Of a stretch of DNA of 9,931 nucleotides, positions 1 through 5,591 are shown in pieces. Position 1 is the first letter of the stretch. Each line of letters opens with the position of its first letter. The position numbers and the translations under genes were made by a program. The stretch is taken from contig JBMSQF010000074.1 of assembly GCA_049423145.1 (NCBI GenBank), positions 1 through 9,931 of the forward strand. The letters run 5' to 3'. A model generated the notes under the pieces. That model was not told where the DNA came from, made no database searches, and saw only the letters and a program-made list of their open reading frames with translations. This DNA is from RFTU01 sp049423145 (GTDB lineage Bacteria; Pseudomonadota; Gammaproteobacteria; Burkholderiales; Burkholderiaceae_C).

Positions 1-175
1 CGCTGATGGCGCTTTCGATGGCACTGCGAATGCCGGTCACCTGAACCTGCTGCGTCTGCTGCGCCTGTGCCTGCAGCGACGCCAGCGCGGCAACGGCAGC
101 CACTGCGGCGGCCGCCGGCGTCAGCGTCGTGCGCACGCGGCTGTCACGGCGGGCCCGAACGGTTACTTCTTTCAT
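1..175 (-). CDS. TonB-dependent receptor, N-terminal fragment (probable alpha-glucan/maltodextrin uptake)
   Basis: Read on the minus strand from an ATG at 175, this gives 58 codons before the window edge. The product starts MKEVTVRARRDSRVR, followed by an Ala/Leu-rich hydrophobic stretch ending near LQAQAQ, which looks like a Sec signal peptide with a cleavage site around residue 37. Next comes QQVQVTGIRSAIESAIS. The 'VxVTGIR(A/S)(S/A)(I/L)xxA' pattern directly after the signal peptide is characteristic of the TonB-box and early plug region of carbohydrate-type TonB-dependent receptors (Xanthomonas/Caulobacter MalA-like group). A Shine-Dalgarno match AGGAGA lies 7 nt upstream. The gene is divergent from a secreted GH13 enzyme and has its own HexR-like site 86 bp upstream of the ATG, so import of starch-derived oligosaccharides across the outer membrane is the likely role. 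The substrate is inferred from context only; barrel and most of the plug are outside the window. Confidence 0.85.
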   Translation of the reverse strand, partial: MKEVTVRARRDSRVRTTLTPAAAAVAAVAALASLQAQAQQTQQVQVTGIRSAIESAIS

Positions 176-182
176 TGGGTGG

Positions 183-188
183 TCTCCT
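183..188 (-). promoter_or_regulatory. Ribosome binding site of the TonB-dependent receptor gene
   Basis: The minus strand reads AGGAGA here, 7 nt before the ATG at 175. It is a near-complete Shine-Dalgarno match and fixes the start of the truncated receptor. It is the clearest Shine-Dalgarno in the window; most other genes here have weak ones. Confidence 0.8.
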
Positions 189-260
189 GCAAGCGGTGAT
201 TGCTTGTTTTGAGTTGGACGCGACGAAAACATGGGAAGCCCCATGCTTGCCCGGGGATTC

Positions 261-275
261 TGTACTAAAACTACA
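261..275. promoter_or_regulatory. HexR-like operator, receptor side
   Basis: TGTACTAAAACTACA fits every fixed position of the HexR-type palindrome TGTANTWWWANTACA. HexR is an RpiR-family regulator of hexose/Entner-Doudoroff genes in proteobacteria, and an RpiR/HexR-type protein is encoded at 5592-7520. The site lies 86 bp upstream of the receptor ATG and 231 bp upstream of the amylase ATG, so it most likely serves the receptor promoter. The sequence match is direct; the identity of the binder is inferred. Confidence 0.72.
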
Positions 276-277
276 GG

Positions 278-310
278 ATGCATCGCCTAGGGGAACCCCC
301 AGGCGTGCAT
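278..310. repeat. Imperfect inverted repeat (hairpin) beside the HexR-like site
   Basis: ATGC pairs with GCAT (278-281/307-310), CGCCT with AGGCG (284-288/301-305) and GGG with CCC in the centre, with small internal mismatches and a short loop. It starts three bases after the 261-275 operator. There is no T-run on either side, so it is not a standard terminator. It could be a leader structure in the receptor transcript, if that promoter lies to its right, or a DNA-level binding site. Confidence 0.45.
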
Positions 311-418
311 CGCATGCAACACCCCCGGCTTCAACAACCCCGCATTCCCCGATGGGGCGGCCCTTCCTCGCAAGGCCCTGCAAAGCGAACCGCCGCCACG
401 CCCGCGCCAGGAGGCGTT

Positions 419-433
419 TGTAATTTAGGTACA
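419..433. promoter_or_regulatory. HexR-like operator, amylase side
   Basis: TGTAATTTAGGTACA matches TGTANTWWWANTACA at all fixed positions except one (G for A at position 10). It sits 72 bp upstream of the amylase ATG in the A/T-richest part of the intergenic region, the position expected for an operator overlapping the promoter. It also shows that the open frame running back to 278 is non-coding there. Confidence 0.65.
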
Positions 434-505
434 TTTTCGGGCGCCACCTCGCCACCCCTCTACCGCGCCGCCACCTCGCAACCACGCCATCGCCCGAGCC
501 GCTCC

Positions 506-2950
506 ATGCGCCGCATTCGATCCCTGTGGCCCCTGGCCACACCCGCAGCCGCCGGGCTGAGTCTGGCTGTTTGGCTGTTGCTGGGCGTGGCGCCCCTGGC
601 CGCCGCCCCACCGCTCAAGCTCCACGTCCCCTCCCCCGATTGGCGCGACCAGATCATCTACTTCGCCGTCACCGACCGCTTCGCAGACGGCAACCCGCGC
701 AACAACGACCAAGGCGCCGGGGAATTCGACCCTCGCAACCCCAGCCGCTTCAGCGGGGGCGACCTGAAGGGTCTGCGGCAAGGGCTGAACTACATCCAGG
801 GCCTGGGCGCAACCGCGCTGTGGATCACGCCGCCGGTGGCCAACCAGTGGCTCAACGCGCAGGGGAGCTACAGCGGCTACCACGGCTACTGGGCCGAGCA
901 CTTCATGAAGGTGGACCGCCACTTCGGCACCTTGCAGGACTATCGGCTGCTGTCTGACGCGCTGCACCGCCGGGGCATGCACCTCGTGCAGGACATCGTG
1001 GTGAACCATGTCGGCGATTTCTTCCATATCGACGCCCAGGGCCAGTGGCAGCTCAACCAAGGCAGCAAGCCCGTCACCGCGCCCACGCAGTGGCCGTTCC
1101 GACTGAACAAGGGGAACCGCGCTGAAGACCGCCGTGCCGGCATCTACCACTGGACGCCCGACATCCGCGACTACACCAACCGCGAACAGGAGCTGCGCTG
1201 GCAGATGTCCGGCCTGGACGACCTGAACACCACCCACGCGCGTGTTCGTGAGGCCCTGCGGCGCAGCTATGCGCACTGGATCCGCGAAGTGGGCGTGGAC
1301 GCCTTCCGGGTGGATACCGCTTTCTACGTGGAGCCCGAGTTCTTTGAAGACTTCATCTGGCGCCCGGCAAACGCCGGGGGTACGCCGGGCATGGCCGAGG
1401 TGGCGCGCCGCACCGGGCGTGGCGATTTCTTCCTCTTCGGCGAAGGGTTCGGCATCGACCCGCCCGGGCAAACCACGCAAAGCCGGCGCATCGAGTCCTA
1501 TATGCAAGGCGAGCAGCCGGCGCAGCGCCGTCTGCACGGGATGCTCAACTTCCCGCTCTACGGCGCGATCGGCGACGTGATCGGGCGCGGTGCGCCCACG
1601 GCCGTCCTGGGACAACGCCTGCGCAGTCAGGTGGCCCTGCACCCGCGACTGCACTGGATGCCCACTTTCCTGGACAACCACGATGTGGACCGCTTCCTGG
1701 CCTCGGCCGATGAGCGTGCGCTGGTTCAGGCACTGGGCACCCTGTTCACGCTCCCGGGCATTCCGGTCCTCTACTACGGCACCGAGCAGGGCTTCACGCA
1801 GCAGCGAGCCGCCATGTTCGCGGCCGGCTGGGGTTCGGGCGGCCGGGACCACTTCAATCTGGACCATCCACTGGCGCAACAAGTCCGCTCCCTGGCCCAG
1901 CTTCGCCAGGCGCACAAGGCCTTGCGCCGCGGGTGGCCCACCATCCTGGCCGAAACCACCGACGATGCCGGCGCGCTGGTGTGGCGCATGAGCCATGAAG
2001 GGCGGCATGTGTTGGTGGCACTGAACACGGCCGATGAGGCGGTCACCGTGGCCGAGTTGGGCACCGGTTCACAAACGGCGGTTCAGTTGCAACCCGCATG
2101 GGCCATCGATGCCACGGCGCCCCAAGGCCTGAAGCCCCAGGGCCCTTTGGTGTCCGACGCACAGGGCCGCATCACCATCTCGATGGGCCCGCGCGACCTG
2201 CGGGTGTGGCACTGGACGGACCCTGAACTCACCGGCACTGCGCGCGCCGCGACACCCCAGGCAGAGCCGCCGATGGCCCTGCAACAGCAGGCCTCGGGTG
2301 ACGCGAACTGGCGCACGGTTCTTGATGTGCAGGACCCCGCGGATGACGACCGTGGCCCCGAAGGCCGCTACACCTACCCCACCGACCCCAGCTATGGGCA
2401 ACTGCGTCCCGCTGACATTCGCCGCGTACAGGTGGCCACCCGTGCAGAAGCCCAGGGCGAAGCCCTGCGCATCACGCTCACCATGGCCGGCTTGAGCACG
2501 GTGTGGAGCCCTCGCAACGGCTTTGACCATGTGGCCTTCACCGCCTTCATCGAACTGCCCGGCGAGCCAGCCGATGGCGCGCGGGTGATGCCCCTTCAGG
2601 ACGGCGAGCTGCCCAGCCTGATGCGCTGGCACCGGCGCCTGCGGGCCCATGGCTGGAGCCTGGCCCTCTTCGACGCCCGCGGTGCGGGCAGCAACCACGA
2701 GGGCACGCCGCTGGCGCGGGGTGTGAAGGTCAGTACCGATGCCGCGCAGAAGACGGTCAGCTTCACCTTGAGCGCGTCCGCCCTGGGCAAGCGGGCCAGC
2801 CTCTCCGGCGCCAAGCTGTGGGTCAACACCTGGGATTGGGATGCGCGCTATCGGGCGTTGGCCGCCGAGCCGCAGGGCTTTGTTTTCGGCGGCGGTGCAC
2901 CCGGCCAGCCGCGCGTCATGGACACCACTGAAGTGCTCACCTTGCCGTGA
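506..2950 (+). CDS. Secreted GH13 alpha-amylase-family enzyme with glucodextranase-type C-terminal domain
   Basis: The 814-residue product probably hydrolyses alpha-1,4-glucans (starch, glycogen, maltodextrins) in the periplasm or outside the cell. The start is ATG 506, which begins a clear Sec signal peptide (MRRIRS, then a hydrophobic stretch to about residue 33); no lipobox is seen. The frame stays open back to 278, but that part crosses a probable operator. The Shine-Dalgarno is weak. The four GH13 regions are present: DIVVNH (D163-H168), FRVDTA with the nucleophile D270, FGEGF with the acid/base E313, and FLDNHD (N391, H392, D393). A small C-terminal beta region follows. About residues 605-805 begin DPADDDRGPEGRYTYPTDP, which resembles the DOMON-like glucodextranase C-terminal (Glucodextran_C) module, probably for glucan or surface binding. 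The stop overlaps the MATE gene (GTGA), so the two share an mRNA. Exact specificity (amylase, maltogenic, pullulan-type) cannot be set from motifs. Confidence 0.92.
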   Translation: MRRIRSLWPLATPAAAGLSLAVWLLLGVAPLAAAPPLKLHVPSPDWRDQIIYFAVTDRFADGNPRNNDQGAGEFDPRNPSRFSGGDLKGLRQGLNYIQGLGATALWITPPVANQWLNAQGSYSGYHGYWAEHFMKVDRHFGTLQDYRLLSDALHRRGMHLVQDIVVNHVGDFFHIDAQGQWQLNQGSKPVTAPTQWPFRLNKGNRAEDRRAGIYHWTPDIRDYTNREQELRWQMSGLDDLNTTHARVREALRRSYAHWIREVGVDAFRVDTAFYVEPEFFEDFIWRPANAGGTPGMAEVARRTGRGDFFLFGEGFGIDPPGQTTQSRRIESYMQGEQPAQRRLHGMLNFPLYGAIGDVIGRGAPTAVLGQRLRSQVALHPRLHWMPTFLDNHDVDRFLASADERALVQALGTLFTLPGIPVLYYGTEQGFTQQRAAMFAAGWGSGGRDHFNLDHPLAQQVRSLAQLRQAHKALRRGWPTILAETTDDAGALVWRMSHEGRHVLVALNTADEAVTVAELGTGSQTAVQLQPAWAIDATAPQGLKPQGPLVSDAQGRITISMGPRDLRVWHWTDPELTGTARAATPQAEPPMALQQQASGDANWRTVLDVQDPADDDRGPEGRYTYPTDPSYGQLRPADIRRVQVATRAEAQGEALRITLTMAGLSTVWSPRNGFDHVAFTAFIELPGEPADGARVMPLQDGELPSLMRWHRRLRAHGWSLALFDARGAGSNHEGTPLARGVKVSTDAAQKTVSFTLSASALGKRASLSGAKLWVNTWDWDARYRALAAEPQGFVFGGGAPGQPRVMDTTEVLTLP

Positions 2951-4350
2951 TCGGGGGTCACATCCCACGGCCACGGCTGGCACTGCTGATGCTGCCGCTG
3001 CTGGTCGAGCTCACCCTGGGCATGGCGATGGGCTGGGTGGGGACCGCACTGGCCGCGCGGCAAGGTGATGACCAAGCGGCTGCTTTCGCATTGGGTCATC
3101 AGGTGGCCGGCCTCCTGTTCGTGCTGCTGCGGGTCGTGGGCGCGGGCATCAGCGTGGTGGTGGCACAGCAACTCGGAGCGGGGCTTGCGCAGGAGGCCCG
3201 GCAAACGGGGCGCATGAGTATCCTGGCCAGTCTTGCGCTGGGTCTGCTGTTGGCTCTGGTGTCCGCGCTGCCCGCTTCGGCTTGGATGCGGCTGCTGCAG
3301 GCTCCTGAGGACATCGCACCGGCTGCGGCTGCCTTCTTGGTCGCACTGGCGCCTGCCCTGGTCCTCGATGCCTGCGTGTCGGCGCAAACCAGCGTGCTGC
3401 GGGCGCATGTGCAGGTGCGCGCCACCCTGCTCATCAACCTCCTGATGCAAACCCTGCATCTCGTCTTGGCCGCCCTGTGGATGCCGGTCTTGGGCCTGGC
3501 GGGATTTGCCGCCGCAATGCTGGTCTCGCGGCTGGCGGGCGTGGGGATGGCAGCCCACTGGGGCCGCGTCCACTGGAGTCCCCTGGACACGGCCGCAGCG
3601 GGTGGCCGCGGTGCATACCGAGCCCTGCAGTCGCTCAAGGCGGTGCTGCACGTGGGCCTACCGGCCGCTGCAGAGAACATCCTCTACCGCCTGTGCGCCA
3701 CAGTGAGCTTTGCCGTGGCCGGCAGCCTGGGTGCGGCCACCCTCACCGCACAAGCCTATGCCATGCAGTTCAACATGCTGACCATGCTGCCGGGCGTCGC
3801 ACTGGGTTTGTCCATGGAAGTCCTGGTGGGTCATGCGGTGGGCCATCGCGCGCTGCGCTCGGCGCATCAGCAGGTGCTGCGCGCGCTGGCCTGGGGCCTG
3901 CCCTGCAGCGTGCTGCTGGCCGCCGCGGTGGCCCTGGCAGGGCCTTGGCTGTTGCCTCACTTCACCGCAGACCCCGAGATCACCGCCTTGGCTTTGCTGG
4001 CGCTGTGGTGGACGGTCCTGCTCGAACCGGGCCGCACCTTCAACCTGGTGGTGATCAATGGCCTTCGGGCCGCGGGCGACACGCGCTTTCCCGTGATGGC
4101 CGGCGCGCTATCCATGGTGGTGGTGTTGGGAGGCGGCAGCTGGTTGCTGGGCCACGAGAGGGGGCTGGGCATCAACGGCATTTGGATCGCCTATGCCGCC
4201 GATGAATGGGTTCGCGGCCTCATGATGTGGGTGCGATGGAAACAGCTGCACTGGCTGCCCCATGCCCGTGCCGTGATCCGGCAGCGCCGGTCTGCCCGCC
4301 CTCGAGCGCCGCTGCCAACCGCAGACCCCGCGGCCGTTCAGGCCCGCTGA
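2947..4350 (+). CDS. MATE-family transporter coupled to the alpha-amylase gene
   Basis: The 467-residue polytopic membrane protein has about 12 predicted hydrophobic segments in two six-helix halves; the second half starts near residue 229 (SLKAVLHVGLPAAAENILY). The N-terminal LLMLPLLVELTLGMAMGWVGT and following VVGAGISVVVAQQLGAG are typical of MATE (NorM/DinF-like) proteins, and the length is normal for the family. Known members export cationic drugs, dyes or metabolites using H+ or Na+. The GTG start sits in a GTGA overlap with the amylase stop and has no good Shine-Dalgarno, which suggests translational coupling. The next in-frame ATG (2989) would cut into helix 1. The position that is often Asp in 'VDT' of helix 1 is Gly here (WVGT). 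The locus implies a link to glucan metabolism, such as sugar or metabolite movement across the inner membrane, but that is inference. The end overlaps the convergent glk by 13 bp. Confidence 0.88.
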   Translation: MIGGHIPRPRLALLMLPLLVELTLGMAMGWVGTALAARQGDDQAAAFALGHQVAGLLFVLLRVVGAGISVVVAQQLGAGLAQEARQTGRMSILASLALGLLLALVSALPASAWMRLLQAPEDIAPAAAAFLVALAPALVLDACVSAQTSVLRAHVQVRATLLINLLMQTLHLVLAALWMPVLGLAGFAAAMLVSRLAGVGMAAHWGRVHWSPLDTAAAGGRGAYRALQSLKAVLHVGLPAAAENILYRLCATVSFAVAGSLGAATLTAQAYAMQFNMLTMLPGVALGLSMEVLVGHAVGHRALRSAHQQVLRALAWGLPCSVLLAAAVALAGPWLLPHFTADPEITALALLALWWTVLLEPGRTFNLVVINGLRAAGDTRFPVMAGALSMVVVLGGGSWLLGHERGLGINGIWIAYAADEWVRGLMMWVRWKQLHWLPHARAVIRQRRSARPRAPLPTADPAAVQAR

Positions 4351-5375
4351 CCCTGCCCGCGCGCCACCGCCGACGACACACCCAGCAGCGCCGCCAGGGT
4401 GTCGGTGATCAAGACGGTGGGCATGGCGGCCACATAGGACGAGAACCGCCCCTTGTGTTCGAAACGCCGCCGGAAGTCGGATGTGAAAAACAGATCGCCC
4501 AAGCGAGGAACCAATCCCCCGCCGATGAACACGCCCCCGCGGGCGCCGAGCGTGAGCGCGACATTGCCCGCGAACCCACCCAGCATCGCGCAAAACACTT
4601 CCAGGGTTCGGCGCTCGGCGCTGGACCCCGCCAAGCCCTGCGACACCAAGTCCTCCGTGCTGCGCACATCCACCGCCCAGCCGTTGACGCGGCACACGCT
4701 CTCGTGCAGCAGGGGCAGACCCAGGCCGGAAAGCAGTCGTTCGCCGGACACATGCGGCCACACGGTTCGCGCATGGCGCAACAGCGCCTCTTCAAAATCA
4801 TCGTGGGCCGCCAAGGTCATGTGCCCGCCTTCACCGGACAGGGGCTGCCAACCCGTGCGCGTGGGCACCATGCCCGCCACGCCCAGCCCCGTGCCCGGAC
4901 CGATCACGGCCAAGGGCCCCTGCAGGCTCGGCAGGCGGTCGTCCCAGGACCGCAACTGGTCCGCGCCCAAGGCAGGCAGCGCGCAGGCCAGCGCCTCGAA
5001 ATCGTTGTAGAGGTGCAGCGCCGACAAACCCAGGTGCTGGAGTGCCTCCTCGCAGGAGAACCGCCAGTGGTTGTTGGTCATCACCACTTCGTCCCCGGTC
5101 AGGGCCGTGGCCAGTGCCCAGCCTGCCGACAAGCCACCGCGCTCAGCCTGCGCGCGCTGGGCGGCCGGCAGGCCCTGCAGGTAGTGCCGCATGGCCTGCA
5201 CCGGCCCTTCAAACTGCGCCGTGGGCAGCGACTGCACGCAGGACGGCTTTGCCCCTGCCTGCTCCACCCAGCCAAAGCGCGCGTTGGTGCCGCCGATGTC
5301 CGCCACGACAAGCGGCCCCGGGGTCGAATGACTCGACGGGGCCTGCACAGGCGATGACAGCGATTCAGACTTCAA
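4338..5375 (-). CDS. glk: Glucokinase (stand-alone)
   Basis: This is a cytoplasmic ATP:glucose 6-phosphotransferase of the bacterial Glk family (not ROK), about 345 residues against 321 in E. coli. Numbered from a TTG at 5375, the ATP/phosphate motif VVADIGGTNARF is at about 23-34 and the sugar-site segment MTNNHWRFS at about 99-107. The catalytic Asp is D125 in YNDFEA, followed by the second phosphate loop VIGPGTGLGVAG, the glucose-binding SGEGGH, HVSGERLLSG, and GGVFIGGGLVPR near the C terminus. All expected catalytic and glucose contacts are present. The start is uncertain because no in-frame ATG exists: TTG 5375 (used here, followed by AAG), GTG 5348 and TTG 5459 are possible. The last lies inside a probable operator and is unlikely. 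No start has a good Shine-Dalgarno. The gene is convergent with the MATE gene, overlapping by 13 bp, and head to head with the glucokinase–regulator fusion. A composite HexR-like site lies about 60 bp upstream. Confidence 0.9.
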   Translation of the reverse strand: MKSESLSSPVQAPSSHSTPGPLVVADIGGTNARFGWVEQAGAKPSCVQSLPTAQFEGPVQAMRHYLQGLPAAQRAQAERGGLSAGWALATALTGDEVVMTNNHWRFSCEEALQHLGLSALHLYNDFEALACALPALGADQLRSWDDRLPSLQGPLAVIGPGTGLGVAGMVPTRTGWQPLSGEGGHMTLAAHDDFEEALLRHARTVWPHVSGERLLSGLGLPLLHESVCRVNGWAVDVRSTEDLVSQGLAGSSAERRTLEVFCAMLGGFAGNVALTLGARGGVFIGGGLVPRLGDLFFTSDFRRRFEHKGRFSSYVAAMPTVLITDTLAALLGVSSAVARGQGQRA

Positions 5376-5403
5376 ACGATGAAGAGGGGAGCCGCTGCGA
5401 CGG

Positions 5404-5432
5404 GGCGGGTGGCACCCAAAAGGGCACCCGCC
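5404..5432 (-). repeat. Hairpin in the leader of the stand-alone glk gene
   Basis: GGCGGGTG (5404-5411) pairs perfectly with CACCCGCC (5425-5432). Inside it CCC/GGG pair around an AAAA loop (TTTT on the glk transcript), with a 3-nt bulge. It lies between the composite operator and the likely glk start, so it would be in the glk 5' leader if transcription begins near the operator. It has no following T-run in the glk direction, so it is not a normal terminator. Confidence 0.5.
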
Positions 5433-5434
5433 GC

Positions 5435-5466
5435 TGTAGTTTGACTCCAACAGTAGCAAAACTACA
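5435..5466. promoter_or_regulatory. Composite HexR-like operator, stand-alone glk side
   Basis: TGTAGTTT (5435-5442) and AAACTACA (5459-5466) form a perfect 8-bp inverted repeat with 16 bp between. Each arm also reads as an imperfect 15-bp site: TGTAGTTTGACTCCA (one mismatch to TGTANTWWWANTACA) and AGTAGCAAAACTACA (two mismatches). The two 15-mers have centres 17 bp apart, so two dimers or one extended dimer could bind. It lies 60 bp upstream of the likely glk start. Confidence 0.6.
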
Positions 5467-5530
5467 GGGCATTGTGGCCACCCTCCCGAGAGGGAACTAC
5501 AGAGAAATCCCGAGGAAAATACCGAGATCT

Positions 5531-5545
5531 TGTAGTTTCATTACA
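5531..5545. promoter_or_regulatory. HexR-like operator, glucokinase–regulator fusion side
   Basis: TGTAGTTTCATTACA matches TGTANTWWWANTACA except for one C in the central A/T triplet. It is 46 bp upstream of the ATG at 5592, close enough for autoregulation of the fusion gene by steric block of RNA polymerase. The binder is inferred to be the encoded RpiR/HexR-type domain. Confidence 0.68.
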
Positions 5546-5591
5546 GAAGTCAAGGGCTCAGCCCTCCCTCGGGCGCCACGCCCACGCCGCC

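Larger units (their letters stand above)
176..505. promoter_or_regulatory. Divergent regulatory region between the TonB receptor and alpha-amylase genes
   Basis: This 330-bp non-coding stretch separates two outward-facing genes and must hold both promoters. It contains two HexR-like palindromes, one placed for each gene (261-275 and 419-433), and a strong hairpin between them (278-310). The bases around 416-437 are markedly A/T-richer than the surroundings (TTTGTAATTTAGGTACATTTT), as expected for a promoter core feeding the amylase gene. I could not assign convincing -35/-10 pairs. A weak inverted repeat CAAGC/GCTTG sits at 190-206, in the receptor leader. No RNA gene is apparent. Confidence 0.7.
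5376..5591. promoter_or_regulatory. Divergent regulatory region between the two glucokinase genes
   Basis: About 216 bp hold both promoters. The order is: glk leader hairpin (5404-5432), composite HexR-like site (5435-5466), a lone half-site AACTACA (5495-5501), and a good HexR-like palindrome (5531-5545) before the fusion gene. Small stems (CCCTC/GAGGG at 5481-5494, AGGGC/GCCCT at 5553-5565) are also visible. The middle part (5495-5545) is A/T-richer than its flanks, as in a promoter. I could not assign firm -35/-10 boxes. Confidence 0.65.

Noticed and set aside
190..206. Inverted repeat CAAGC/GCTTG in the receptor leader as a LacI/MalR-type operator
   Set aside because: The arms are only 5 bp with a 7-bp spacer, and it lacks the central CG of LacI-family sites; too weak to claim.
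346..358. CCCC-gat-GGGG mini hairpin in the first intergenic region
   Set aside because: Very short and expected by chance in such G/C-rich sequence.
278..505. N-terminal extension of the amylase frame to 278
   Set aside because: It would put 76 residues before a textbook signal peptide and translate through the HexR-like site at 419-433; ATG 506 is the sensible start.
425..2008. A 527-codon open frame on the minus strand opposite the amylase catalytic domain
   Set aside because: It is antisense to a well-conserved GH13 domain, and its product shows no family motif; it is a codon-bias shadow.
4206..5357. A 383-codon open frame on the plus strand opposite glk
   Set aside because: The opposite strand has all Glk motifs in order; this translation is His/Gln/Arg-rich without domain character.
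5495..5501. AACTACA as a further HexR-like site
   Set aside because: Only a half-site; the left arm (GAGAGGG) has no TGTA character. Mentioned in the region description but not called as an operator.
5472..5591. N-terminal extension of the glucokinase–regulator fusion
   Set aside because: It would cross the 5531-5545 operator and adds a non-conserved tail before MPQPPHPSPRLLADIGG; ATG 5592 gives the usual fusion length.
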